64,000 nt of DNA from Ariolimax columbianus (GCA_036924085.1 JAVGWX010000013.1:48909965-48973964); one strand, 5' to 3'. Positions 48,109 to 59,497 are shown, counted from the first letter of the stretch. Numbers and translations: made by a program. The notes: generated by a model from the sequence alone, not told the origin.

Positions 48109-48575
48109 GATTCTCAGGAAGTGTGTTTGGCTGTGTATGTTAGAGAAACTGTGGATCTTCTGTGGGTGAGAGTGCGCACATTACTGTGTATTTGTAATTA
48201 TGTCAGTGTATTTATCTTGAGTGCCCGAATGGTTCGTGCACTTGCCAGTCCTGGCAAAATGGAACAAATATGTAACCTAGTCTCATCCTGCTCCAGTCTA
48301 CTCAGCTGTTAATGGATACCTGGCTGTGTTATGGGAGGCACGTATTTGCTATGAGATTGCGAAGTCTAGCACAGAAGTCCCAAACTTGCTTGCTGCATAC
48401 AACCAAAGACATGATTGGTATTTATCATGTAACTAGGGATACTAAAGTTTTGACAAGAATATCAGGCATTAGTATTCATACTGTATAAAACAAAGACTGC
48501 AAGACAAGTTTTAAAAAAACATTACAGAAAATGTTTACGAAACTGTATATAAATAAAAAATGAAGACAAATAAAA
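48109..48575 (+). terminator. TADA2B: TADA2B 3' UTR with polyadenylation signals
   Basis: AATAAA at 48552-48557 and 48569-48574 are the first canonical signals after the stop, so the 3' UTR would be about 460-490 nt. 48225-48330 inside it looks like a SINE fragment (GTGCCCGAATGGTTCGTGC head-like text). Confidence 0.5.
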
Positions 48576-49344
48576 AAAATAATTGAAAGCATATTTAAGT
48601 CTCACTGTTCAGCTGATAATCAAGTCAGCAAGTTGTTGTCAAACTCTTTCATCTTCGGCCATTTGCAACTCGTGCAGGATTTTCGTGAAAGATCAAAGTA
48701 AAGGTTTTTATCTTTGATTTTGTTTGCCGGGTTGTTTGGTCTTATAAAATTAAGTAATGCTCTGTTTTTAATGACAAAGTCACTTGATGAACAGGCCTCT
48801 AAAGCACTTCACCATACTAAACTGTTGCCACGTGGCACGCCTTGTCGAGAACATTCCTGGTCACCAGCTCAGGTCATGGATATAAAGGATTTGAAACGAT
48901 CCTCTCCATCATGGTTCGGGCCCCACACCACCTGGTTAAGTCAAATCCGAAAGACATCATTCTCATTGCACGCGTCCTGGGACACTGATCATGTTCATGG
49001 GTGGTTTGCACGACTGGCCATTGCTGTCTAAGCAGACTACTTACCTACTTTGTGGGAAGATCGCTATATGGTACCAGGTCCTGAAAGGCTAGCAAATAGT
49101 AGTCAACTGTAACCTACCGGGCATGTCGTAATAGGAGACTAAAGAATGATGGTTACCCCAATCCTGTAGAAACTTTGAGCCACACAACTTCAGTAGATAT
49201 GAGGAGGTCAACACATGATGGCTTATACTCCACAGGGAACTGGTTTGGATGATGATTATCATGTATTTGTTCTACTGACATGATTGTTCTTGCATTATTT
49301 ATTATTATATTAACTGTACTAATCTAATAGCAATCTTTTTTTCT

Positions 49345-49537
49345 TCATCGTTCTTCCTGAAAAAGACGTAGTTTACTCTGAGGCGGCAATATCTGTACCT
49401 TTCAGTCCCACACATTTAATTTTAGCTGGCTTTTTTGGGTACACTGGTACAGCCTGTTTACATGGTCGTTGCTTTGAGGTGGAATAGGGTCTTGGTCAGC
49501 TCTGGTTTGCTGGCCCTCATGCAAGCAGGCAGCTATA
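49345..49537 (-). mobile_element. SINE-like element, family A (internally deleted)
   Basis: TTCTTCATCGTTCTTCCTGA, ACGTAGTTTACTCTGAGG, TTTTTTGGGTACACTGGTAC and CTCTGGTTTGCTGGCCCTCA. 48600-49340 otherwise shows only weak repeat traces (49060-49180). Confidence 0.55.
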
Positions 49538-49889
49538 GTTTGTTTCAAAATTGCTGAACAACTTTAGCGATTTATATTAAATAATCCCCTTGACAGAATG
49601 TAATTAAATTTTGTGTGGTTATTAATAATAGTCCTGGCTCTAAGAAAGTATTTTTGTCCATCTAAAATTGTTCTCCTGTAAGTTATTACTTGATTTTGAT
49701 TCTAGGAACCATCATCATCACACAAGGGACATTCCCATAAGTTCTCCGTCCAAGCAGCCAGCCAAGCGTATATATATACTCAAGAGTCCCAGTCAGGTGT
49801 TGATTTTGTGTTCTTCGGATCTTTCCAAACAGAACACACTTTCTACCCTCTCCACTAGTCACTCCCAGATCTATCATCCTCTGTCTCTA

Positions 49890-51431
49890 CATCATTCCGT
49901 CTACTGTCCATAACTGCCCTTATCAACGCAACCCTGTCTCTCGTCATCACAGCTCGTCCCACTCCTGCATCAGCTCTTTCGTTGCCCCAGACTGCCTCCA
50001 TGTCCCGGGCAGTAGATCCATGTGACACCTTGTATACCAGGGTTGTTCAGAAGAAAGGCCCACTCCCTTCTTAGCATGTACCTTTCTATCTTACGGAGCA
50101 TGCCCTGCGAGTCTAACAGTATCACTGCGCGTGCTCTGGTTGCGTCACCAAGTTAGGGCCGCTGTTATCGCCTCAATCTCCATCCTCATACTCGATGGGA
50201 CAGTGAAGTAGGCAGCTGATTTCTCCACCACCTCCTTGCCATTTTGGTAGCCGACGAAACCCCAACTACACTTGTTTGCATCTCTGGCGACGGAGCCATC
50301 TGTGTACAGAATTGGGTTTTGTGGTCCTGAGTGTTGCTGGATCAGCTCCTGCATTGAAACTTCTGTCTAAGTGCCTCCCCCCTCTCTGTTCAGCTGTATC
50401 ACCACCCTTGTCAGGAGGCTTTCGTTGCCCACTTCTACCCATTCACTACCTCTTCCCACTTCTTCAATTGCACAGACTCTCTGCCATCCATGACCTTCCT
50501 CACTTAATGCGTCTGCCCTTGAGTGTATCCAAGTCTTGGTGCAAAGGCTGGTGTTCGTTGTTGGCAACGTTGGCGTATGCCTTTACCTGCGCTACTTGAT
50601 GTCGCACCTTGCTGCTTGGCAAATCAAGCAGAAATCTCATGGCAGCAATGAGAATATCTCTAGTGCATTCCAGAACTGCCCTCATGTTGGATTCTCTCCA
50701 ATCTATCGACCTGTGTCTGCGATAGCGTGATTAACCCAAGCCCGTAGTCCAGGACAGACAAAACCAGTGCTTGCATCAACAGGAAGAGAGTCCATTGTTG
50801 CATGTCTCTGGTCGCCATAACTTTGATTGCATTGATTCACCCCTTTGCTTTCATAATCACATTGTCAACATGTTTATTGAAAGAGGCTTCTGTCGAATGT
50901 GATACCCAGGTATTTCATTTCATGTCCTCTCTCAATGTTGGTGCCCATACAGGTGGCCCATGGTAGTGTATCTGAGATCAACTTTTTGTTTAGGTAGAAC
51001 CAGACAATCTTGGCCTTAGATGGATTGATTTTGGCGTTGTAGTCGGTGCACCATTCAGATAGTTTATCCAGCTTGACAATTTTAGTCCTGTCTTTGCCCT
51101 GATTGTATAGCAGGACATCGTCCGCATATGTGAGGATCCTGGCAAGCCCAGTCACCTCCATCTGTACAGTTTTGCAAGAGTGCACATTAAAAATTACAGG
51201 AGACAGAGGAGAACCTTGAGGCAGTCCCAGCGCTATAGTTCTGATCTCTGATGTCCACAAACCGTACTTTAGAGCGACGCTTCTTGACATAAGGATCGCT
51301 GTAATCCAACGGACGATTTGTATGTCAATTTTTATTTTGGGATTAGTAAAATAACACTGATCTGTATTTGGTATAAAAGTTTTACAGTAACACATTCCAG
51401 TATTCCATTCAATGTGAACTGTCATCTCCAA
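49890..51431 (-). mobile_element. LINE with reverse transcriptase and RNase H, 5'-truncated
   Basis: The minus strand from 51431 encodes reverse transcriptase: IALGLPQGSPLSPVIFN (fingers/palm) and ILTYADDVLLYNQ (YADD catalytic pair), then KAKIVWF and HEMKYLGITFD. After broken sequence (50360-50870), RNase H follows: PILYTDGSVARDANKCSWGF near 50320 and RMEIEAITAALTW near 50190, then a frame-shifted WIYCPGHGG near 50000. This is the longest LINE copy in the window. It is broken by frameshifts and stops. Confidence 0.85.
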
Positions 51432-51434
51432 AAG

Positions 51435-51740
51435 CTAATTTATTAGTAGGTCATTCATTATTAGCTCTTTCTGTCTTGTCAGATGATAGTAGTTGTGCTT
51501 AGAAAAGGTATGCCAATAACGAATGTGACTCATAAGACCAATCCGGACAGAGAAGAATCTTCCACAGTGTGTGCAAGAAAAATTAGGACCGTTTGCGGCA
51601 TCGCATGGTGTGGCATGTCTTCTCAAACTCTGAGTCTTTAGTCTATCAGCACTGAGTTTCTCCTTTGTCTGTATTCCATGCTTAATCCTGCCCCTCCATG
51701 TAACACGATCCATGGCATCCTGTTCCCATGATTCCAAATC
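51435..51740 (-). mobile_element. LINE C-terminal fragment with C2H2-like finger
   Basis: ESWEQDAMDRVTWRGRIKHG is followed by FSCTHCGRFFSVRIGLMSHI then RYWH, a C-x2-C-x12-H-x4-H finger. The order SWE..A.DR..WR then a finger is known at the C-termini of some LINE reverse-transcriptase proteins. A second copy lies at 56880-57310. Open over 100 codons. Confidence 0.75.
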
Positions 51741-51904
51741 GATTTGTAGGTAGTAATCGAGAATTTCTTGAAAAACAATTCATGCGATTCGTTCACTTTT
51801 TTAGCAGCTATGTATGTGGCGTATCTACATGTCATTTGTTTTCCCTTAGGAGAGGTTGAATGAGCTACCTTCTTATCAATTTAGTAATGAGTTTGAAGTG
51901 CAAA

Positions 51905-52145
51905 TTCATGACGATGCAGAAGGTGACTACTATTGTATAGTTACTTGTGTAAAGAAGCCAGAAGGGAACATTTATATCACAGAATACAAGAATCTAGAAA
52001 GAGAACACAACATGCGCTAGGCAGAGATGTAATATCTTTTTCCCATTGGATAAAACATGACTTAAAATCTGTAAACAATACAGTCAAACAAGGCAGGAAA
52101 AGGAAAACTGATGATTTTGAAAGGGGGGATTACTGTAAAATCTAA
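51905..52145 (+). other. Unassigned lysine-rich frame
   Basis: A + frame of 70 codons (51933-52145) reads MYSYLCKEARREHLYHRIQE and ends KRKTDDFERGDYCK. I do not recognise it. The upstream TGAGCTACCTTCTTATCAAT (51860) could be coding in another frame. It may be a decayed fragment of a transposon or host gene; no splice context is convincing. Confidence 0.2.
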
Positions 52146-52289
52146 GGTTTGATTAACTTTGTTTTATGCATATGCAAAATTATATAACTAAAACGACTCT
52201 ATGCAAAAAAACTACGTCTGCTGTGAATACCTGTTAACAATTATGGGACGAACTATAGCTATATAGGCTGGGCAGCCTTCAACTCTTAC

Positions 52290-52660
52290 AACAACAGCAA
52301 CAGACGCCACAAAAGACACCAGACTACGTGCGGACATCTTCGACTCGGTAGTCCTGCCAGTGCTCTGCTATTGTAGCGAAACCTGGTTTCTAATCAAAGC
52401 TGCAGAGAACCACTGAGAACAGCACACGCATCTCTTGAAAGACACCTCGTGGGTATAACTCTCAGACAACAGCGGCAGAGTGAACTACACAATAGCAACA
52501 TCCAGAGAATGTCACACATCAAGGATGTCCGACAGTACGTTAACCATTCGAAACACCGCTGGGCTGGTCATATATCCAGAAGACAAGATGAAAGATGGAG
52601 TACCATAGGAACCATGTGGTACCCGCGCGACAAAAAGAGACCTCGGGGACGCATCTAAAC
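52290..52660 (+). mobile_element. RTE-like LINE C-terminal fragment
   Basis: DTRLRADIFDSVVLPVLCYC then SETWF; after a stop, SLERHLVGITLRQQRQSELH, HRWAGHISRRQDERWSTIG and WYPRDKKRPRGR. The RW.GH...RR.D.RW...WYPRD.KRP.GRP order is typical of RTE-like elements. Confidence 0.75.
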
Positions 52661-52789
52661 ATGTGACACATAGTAATTTATTCAAGATATATACAATAGA
52701 AAGTACATCTCATTAGCTTTATTTTACTTATTGGATTTAGCATCCTTTATTATTAGCAAAGCTTGTGTTTTTCATCTGGATCAAAATGC

Positions 52790-53265
52790 GGGGATTCCTT
52801 GTGTTCTTTGTTTTATTCAAAATAAAATAAATTAATATTGAACCTATTGTGCTAAAATTATGATAAAACATTGTAAGACACATAATTAAAATATTTATGA
52901 CATGAAATATTCAAAAGAAAGATTATATATTAGTATGAAGCGTTTAATGAGATTAATACGCAGGGGTAAACTGTAGCGAAAATGTTGTTGGAATACTATG
53001 TCGTCTATTTCACTGATATATCCACAAATTACTTTACACATACCTCTCGTATTATGTATCCCAATCGTCTGTATGAGTAATTTAGGTGTGTGGTCATTGG
53101 ACTCAAATAATAAATAAATTTTCAGATCTTGAAGCCCAAATTTACAAGAGATAAATGATTAGTTTAAAAGCATCATGTATTTTATAAATGTCTGTCTTTC
53201 TGAAAAAAAATTTCAATTAAATGTAAATTGTGCATGTAGGCATGTAAAAACATTCAGATTACTGG
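52790..53265 (+). mobile_element. MITE family I fragment
   Basis: CTAAAATTATGATAAAACAT, TAGTATGAAGCGTTTAATGA and GTGTGGTCATTGGACTCAAA follow the family I interior. The LINE at 53270-53700 interrupts it; 53740-53870 (CCACAAACTAAATCACAAAA to TATAAAGGG) is its right end. Confidence 0.5.
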
Positions 53266-53269
53266 ATGA

Positions 53270-53705
53270 CCCATTCTTCAGCTGTGGTTACACTATTGCG
53301 GGTCCCAACTTCTCTTCCAACGGTCTCTGTCTTGGGCCACGATGGACCAGTGGAGAATGAGTCGTCCATCTGTAGCATCGTAAATGTTGTTGCGGGATGC
53401 AAGGTAGTCGGACCAACGTGTTGGTGTTCATTTCTTATCTCTAGGGTACCATATTGCTGTTGCTGTGTTCCAACGACTGTCCGTTCTTCGCAGTAAGTGG
53501 CACCCCCAATGATATTTCATCTTGTCTGTATAAACAACTGTATCTTTCACTAGGGACAACTGACGTATGTCCGAGTTGTGAAGACTTTTTGTTGCGCGCT
53601 GGCTATGAAGCGTGAGGCCGACCATGCATCTCTCGAGGGAGGCCTGGGTCACTGAGTTTGGACTCCATCTCTTTCGTGAGTGACAATGTTTCCGCCGCAT
53701 AGCAT
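53270..53705 (-). mobile_element. RTE-like LINE C-terminal fragment, inserted in a MITE
   Basis: The minus strand reads ASLERCMVGLTLHSQRATKS, YHWGCHLLRRTDSRWNTATA then IWYPRDKK. After a break comes IVAQDRDRWKRSWDP. Same family as 52290-52660 but in the opposite direction. Confidence 0.75.
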
Positions 53706-54094
53706 AATGCAGTTAGTATGGAGTTGAATAGAGAGGTGCGCAGTGATGTAAAATCGAACATTCATTTCCACAAACTAAATCACAAAACGCAAAATCATAT
53801 TTTAGAGGTTGGTTTTGGTCATTGCTAGTGGCAATTTCATGTACCCATGATCTATAAAGGGTAAAATTAAAAAACAAAAACCTTACAAAACAATTTGTGA
53901 AACTAACAACAGCACAAAACGACGCAAACCTTCACAAGTATGCTGTTAGTCAAAAAGTGGTCAGAGTGTGGCACACTTTATATGCATTATGTTCTCTAAT
54001 GCAAAGTGAGTTGCCAAATTGTAATGTTTTATTCTCCGTAGTTAGACATTCATCAGCATCATCAAATGTATGTCGCTTCTTTCAGGGCATAGGC

Positions 54095-54530
54095 CATTGA
54101 CAACCCTCCTCTAGCAAGTTTGGTCAAGATGTCCTTCTTGGCACTCTCCAGTTGAGATCCAGGGACTGAAGTTCATTTTCTGTCTCTTCTGGTATTTCTT
54201 GATCTTCATCTCTTTCTTTTCCACAGGGGATTCCATGTCAGGGCCTGTCTCGACATGTTTGATGGTGATTTCCGTAGCTTGTCTTATCGAACCCCATTTC
54301 CTGTGTCTGATCTGTTGCCCCACTGGTTGTTATTGTTAGTTCCTTTCCCATAGGTCTTCATTCTTCACCATGTCTTGCCAGTCTATACCCATTATCCTCT
54401 GCAGACATTTATTGACGAACGACTGGAGTTTCCTTTGTCTTTCTCCAAGTTTCTGCTCTGTACAGGTATAATGACTTGATATTGGAATACACAATCTTAA
54501 CTTGGTATTAGTTATTTCCTGGATTTCCAA
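54095..54530 (-). mobile_element. RTE-like LINE C-terminal fragment
   Basis: The minus strand reads QSFVNKCLQRIMGIDWQDMV then KNEDLWERN, and IRHRKWGSIRQATEITIKHV, related to the 19.3-kb copy. Broken between 54330 and 54320. Confidence 0.7.
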
Positions 54531-54779
54531 ATATTATTATGTAATAGACAGTATTTACTACATAATTTAAGCTTTTTTCGCAAATAATTTCATCTGATTT
54601 TGCATTTATATTGTTAATAGCATGTGTGTGAGCCAATTTTTCTTTTTTATTACCAGCAACACCCCCTCCCACATAACTTCAGAGAAAATTAATAGAAGCT
54701 CTTGCCTTTCTTTGAGCAACTAGACCACTAGATCAGTCGTTGACAGTGATTAAAGTTTTTCATTTTAGTAACAATTTAA

Positions 54780-54905
54780 CCCTTTTCAGTCCAGACTCAA
54801 ATTCAGTGCAACTGATCAAATAATAAATCATTTCACAGGTATTGGTCTAACTTTACTTACAAAGAAATGATAATTCTTCTCCGTACGCCTATTAAGTGGA
54901 AAGAG
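54780..54905. mobile_element. Short deletion derivative of MITE family I
   Basis: TTAA at 54776-54779, then CCCTTTTCAGTCCAGAC. The end is AAGTGGAAAGAG followed by TTAC. Only about 126 bp, with ends like family I and GATCAAATAATAAATCATTT inside. Confidence 0.6.
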
Positions 54906-55074
54906 TTACAAATAAAAAAATTTCAAAGCTAAGCTAAGTAAATTTCTTTTTTAGTTGACTTACACATTGTCAAGATGGGTGTGTCTTTTTTTTTTAAATA
55001 CTGGTAAATGGCAAAGAGTGCGCTATGCTTCTGTCATAATATTATACGCACCTTTATTTCAGCTTCAAGATCCA

Positions 55075-55570
55075 TATGTTCCATCCATAATTGATGTCTG
55101 TCTTACTATAGCATTCAGATGTTCCATTCATAAAAGATGTCTTGTTCTTGACTTCAGACGGTCATCCATTGTCTTTCTCTTGGCTTTAAGCATCAAATTT
55201 TCCATTCACAAATGATGTATTTTAGCATAGTTTTCAAACTTCATATGCTCATCCATAAAAAATGTCATGTCTTAAATATAAGCTTCAGATGCTCATCCAC
55301 ACTAGATGTCTATCTTAATATAAGCTTCAAGAGTTTCACCCATAAAAGATGTCTTGTCTTACTTAAAAGTTTCCCCCATAAAAGATGTCTGTCTTACATA
55401 AATGTTCCACCCATAAAAAATCTGTCTTACATAAATCTTCCACCCATAAAAGATGTCCTGTCTTACTTAAAAGTTTCCCATATAAAAGATGTCTGTCTTA
55501 CATAAATGTTCCACCCATAAAAAAATGTCTGTCTTACATAAAAGTTCCACCCATAAAAGATGTCTTACTC
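55075..55570 (+). repeat. 35-bp minisatellite with longer degenerate units at left
   Basis: The unit is CATAAAAGATGTCTGTCTTA then CATAAATGTTCCACC. It is regular at 55340-55570, with CCTGTCTTACTTAAAAG variants. The left part (55075-55340) is looser, with GCTTCAGATGCTCATCCA interspersed. Confidence 0.85.
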
Positions 55571-55914
55571 GTAAGCTGAACATGTTCCAACAGCAACCAG
55601 GTTGTGACAGATTGATCTGCTATAAGATTTAGAGTTCTTATCATCATTACATTGCGTCAACACTCGTTTCCATTTGTATTTATGCTGGAAGAAGAGGTTG
55701 CATCTAGCAGATGTGAATGCATATGTTGAGTGACCATTCACTGAAAGTTTATGTATAATCATATATCAACTTTGTTTTGTCACGTTAGTTGATTCATTTA
55801 TCAATCTCGTATTAGGGTCATCAAAGTTGTTGCATGGGATTTATAATGAATATAAATACTACTGTGTTATGTTATGCATAGTTGATCCCACTGAGATCTG
55901 GACAGACCCATGAG

Positions 55915-56135
55915 TGCTCAGTCTCAGCCAAGTGTATGGATACTAATGGTTCCTGTAGTTTGCTGGTTGCGCACACTCCTACTCCATCCTCAAGAGAGAG
56001 CACCTTCCCTGCTTGAACCATGTGTAATTTTAAATTTGTGCAGCCTGCTTGTTGGTTGTATCCAGCAACTTGTGGGCCACTGTCCTTTGGCCCAATGCCA
56101 TGCAGTGGTATCCACAAGTCCTTTTAACGTATCAT
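55915..56135 (-). mobile_element. LINE 3' end fragment
   Basis: CCTTTGGCCCAATGCCATGC near 56090 corresponds to CCTTTGGCCCAATGTCATAT at 58-78, so this is the same LINE family as 1-978. Frames are broken. Confidence 0.5.
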
Positions 56136-56159
56136 GGCTGTTGTAGTAGGGCGCAGGAG

Positions 56160-56455
56160 ATTCTTCTTCAATTTCAATACTCGTTACCAAGCCCCGGGAA
56201 ACAGAATGCGATGTGGCGTAGTACAGATATTGGCACCTTTCGGTCCGACACATCCGACTTCAGCAGGCATTTTTTAGTACAGTACAGGGTTAGCCTTCCC
56301 TCTTCGATCCCTTCTCCTTAGCCAGTCCGCTCTGTTGCAGCCTTTTATTCAAGATCACCATGTGGATGTGTGAAGGGTCTTGGCAGCTCTGGTTTGTTGG
56401 CCCTAACACTAACAGTCAGCTTTGGGTCGTTGACCGCTACAACTCATCTTGATCC
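56160..56455 (-). mobile_element. SINE-like element, family B
   Basis: ATTCTTCTTCAATTTCAATA tail, TTGGCACCTTTCGGTCCGAC, TCTGTTGCAGCCTTTTATTC and CTAACACTAACAGTCAGCTT. Slightly rearranged near 56200. Confidence 0.6.
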
Positions 56456-56879
56456 CGCAAGGGAGTCTGAACAATGCATATTCCATAATAATGACGCACA
56501 CTTCAACATTCACACAGGTCAAAAGACTTGGAGTAGTCTTCTTGGTTTGACAAAAAAAGCTGTTGAAGTAATACCCCATATATGAAAACAGCATTAAAAG
56601 AGTGAATAACTTGCTTTGCTTGAGACTACAGGAAGAATTGAAGACTTTGAGCAGCAATATTTTTGTTTAGGTTTTCACCTTTGTTATACTGATGTCTTCA
56701 TATTTTGTTTGGACTGAGAGTTGATCATTACAAGCAAGATGTAGTAATTGTGCATCAATCTTGTCTCAAATAATCATGCTTAAGGAAGTGTATTTGTAAA
56801 GAACAGTAACTCAGATAATTTATATCAACTGCGTGGACCGGAATTCTGTTTAAAAATAAGGTTAAGACTAAATGGGAAT

Positions 56880-57310
56880 TAGCAATGACCATCATCATTG
56901 GCTCTTTCCGTCTTGGGAAGTAATTGCAGTACATGACGATAACTAATGTGACTCTAAAGACCAATCCAAGCAGAGAAGCATCCTCCAGAGTGTGTATGGA
57001 AAGTCAGGACCATTTGCAGCATCGCATGGAGTGGCATGTCTTCTCAAACGTTTTTAAAGTCTTTAGCCTATCAGCACTGAGTTTCTCCTTTGTCTGTATT
57101 CCATGCTTAATCCTGCCCCTCTATGTAACACGATCCATGGCGTCCTGTTCCCATGATTCCAAATCGATGCCCGTATTATTCATATCCCGCTTGTATGTAT
57201 CCTTGTACCGAAGTAGTGGCCGGCCCGTGACCTTTTCCCTAAACTGTAATTCCCCATAGAGAAGATATTTTGGTATTCTGCCATCATCCAAGTGTCTCCC
57301 AGCCATCAAA
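56880..57310 (-). mobile_element. LINE C-terminal fragment
   Basis: The minus strand reads GRIPKYLLYGELQFREKVTG, RPLLRYKDTYKRDMNNTGID and LESWEQDAMDRVT. In the next frame comes WRGRIKHGIQTKEKL and a decayed finger. It joins the GRLPK.LLYGEL and SWE..A.DR.TWR motifs and gives the upstream context for the 51.4-kb copy. Confidence 0.75.
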
Positions 57311-57639
57311 GACTAAGCATGGAAAAGATTGTGACAGTGCATGTTCTCTCAAACACCTCTGTGTTTGTGATCTTCTATTGCCATCGAACTGCCAGGATTC
57401 TGCGTAGGCACCTCTCCTGGTGCATGTATGTAGACCATGTCTCACTACCTCGACCAATGTGGACTATAACAAGTGCTACTTGTACTGTTCTGTATCTACG
57501 CCATTGCAAACTAGGTAGATCCGTAGGTGCTTAGTTTCTCTCAGCAAATGGAGATGTAGGCATTGATGGTTCCAGTAGCTTGCTGGTTGTACACACTTCT
57601 GCTCTGTCGTCTCAGGCGCGTCTGCTAGACCCGCGTGAT

Positions 57640-58045
57640 TTCAAAATCCTGTTATCTGTGCATTGCTGGCTGATCGACTGCAGCGTCTTCATCCAAAATG
57701 CGGTCATTGATTAACTTCAAAATGCCACCTCTATCTATTGTCAATGTCCCCACGGCCAGGATGTCAACTATTTCATTTCCCTGAACACGATCATGACCAG
57801 AAAAGTAGATACACATTTCAGGGGATTTGATGTCATTTTGACCAGTATCCTCCCATGTCACAACCAGCCCTTTTGCACCTTTCAAAGCAGGAGTGAGAGT
57901 TGGACATAATACAGCCCTCATTGAAGAGGTCCCAGATAGCCATCTAAGAGCCAATGTCTCGATCTCCATTCTGATACTGGACGTTGTCAAATATGCACCG
58001 CTCCTCTCAGCAACCACCCTGCCTCTCACTCTAGCAGACAAGCCT
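57640..58045 (-). mobile_element. LINE RNase H C-terminal part
   Basis: The minus strand reads YLTTSSIRMEIETLALRWLS (Glu block) and MCIYFSGHDRVQGNEIVDIL (the GH...GNE.VD motif), then ILKLINDRILDEDA. Related to 49890-50354. Confidence 0.7.
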
Positions 58046-58069
58046 CAAACGGTTTTCTTAACATATAAA

Positions 58070-58340
58070 GTAAAAAGTAAAGAAACCAATAGCATTACTG
58101 CCGTAGAGGTGAAGATGTTAGCGATCTCACATTTCAAAGGCTCGGCTATATGAGGGTGGTAGCCATCTTCTCTCCCTCGTCGCTTTTACTTCCCAGACTG
58201 AACCAGCACCAATTTAAGGCTGTGTCGACCCGGGAGCCGTTGCGGTCTGAAAAAATATTTCTGCCTCAACTGGGGAATGAACCCAGGACCACTCAGATGC
58301 GAAACCAGTGCACTAACCACTGCGCTATGCAGCTAAAAAG
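58070..58340 (-). mobile_element. tRNA-derived SINE, family D
   Basis: Second copy of the 43.3-kb SINE. The B box appears as GGTTCATTCCC on the minus strand, and the tail ACTTTTTACTTTA matches. Confidence 0.8.
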
Positions 58341-58344
58341 GGTT

Positions 58345-58480
58345 TTTCACAGCTAAGGTACAAGGTTCAACTCCCACGACCATTGTGCTCCAGTTGACCA
58401 AGCTCTTAATGGGTACTTGGCATACGACTAAGGATGTAAAAGGCATTGAGGAAAGGAACTGGCCACCCTACCTCGTACAA
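58345..58480 (+). mobile_element. tRNA-derived SINE, family G
   Basis: ACAAGGTTCAACTCCCACGA contains a B box (GGTTCAACTCC). GTACTTGGCATACGACTAAG and GGAAAGGAACTGGCCACCCT follow. Diverged inverted pieces lie at 27.2 and 33.9 kb. Confidence 0.55.
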
Positions 58481-58865
58481 GCAGGGGCTTAGTATACTGA
58501 AGTCTCTAACAACTTCATTCCATGAGAGTAGTACAGCTGCTATGGGACAAACCTTGGCTTAGTATACTGAAGCCTCAAATTCATCCCCTGACGTAGTACA
58601 ACTACTATGGGACAAGACTTGACTTAGTATACCAGTCTCCAACAACTTCATCCCCTGACATTAGTGCAACTACTATGGGACATACCTTGGCTTAGTATAC
58701 TGAAGCCTCAAATTCATCCCCCGACAGTAGTACAACTACTATGGGACAAGACTTGACTTAGTATACCAGTCTCCAACAACTTCATCCCCTGACATTAGTG
58801 CAACTACTATGGGACATACCTTGGCTTAGTATACTGAAGTCTCCAACAACATCATTTCCTGACAT
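58481..58865 (+). repeat. Minisatellite of alternating 67-bp units (134-bp dimer)
   Basis: Type 1 has GGCTTAGTATACTGAAGCCT then CAAATTCATC. Type 2 has GACTTAGTATACCAGTCTCC then AACAACTTCATC. They alternate; GACAAGACTT recurs at 58611 and 58745. The first unit continues the 3' end of the SINE on its left, so the array grew from a SINE tail. 58870-59495 shows nothing else. Confidence 0.85.
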
Positions 58866-59497
58866 TAGTATAACTACTATGAGATAAACTTTTAATTTTA
58901 AGAAGTAAGTTGAGCAAAAATGTATATTGCAATAACTGAAGTTTCCAGTGTAAGTGTATATTTGAAAATAGTTTTTGTTTTTCCATTAAATGTATTTGTG
59001 ATAGGTTTGCTGTCTGGGACCAGAACGTAATATTCACTTTTCATACTGTAATTTATAACATCCCTTTAAGGACAGCTACCAGTACAAGATTTATACTTTG
59101 TGAAATATTTGTAAAGCTGGTTCATATCCATTATTTGAGGGTAGACATATGTTTGTAATTGTATTGTAATCACAGTGTTATAGGTTTTGTTCTTTTTTTG
59201 TCCTGTTTTTACACCTCATAGAGCACATGGCCACCATCAGTTTACCCCTTGCAGGAAGCCTACTTCACCGTGCTTTGTGCATTTATTGCAGTAATTAGAT
59301 TGCTCTATGATAATGCTGAGGGTTATTATAACTGAGATTTATGGCTCTTGTTTCTCAAGAAAAGAAAATGTGAAATAGTGTGTGTTCTAATCCCGTATGT
59401 TTAAAGTGTCCGTTGGTCTCAAGGGAGGTGTGATCGGGTGCCTAGTTCTATTGGAGATGGATGATAAACATGGAAGTCCTGTGTACATGCAAAAACT

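Noticed and set aside
51933..52145. Downstream host gene exon
   Set aside because: The Lys/Arg-rich 70-codon frame has no recognisable domain and no partner exons; kept only as an unassigned frame of low confidence.
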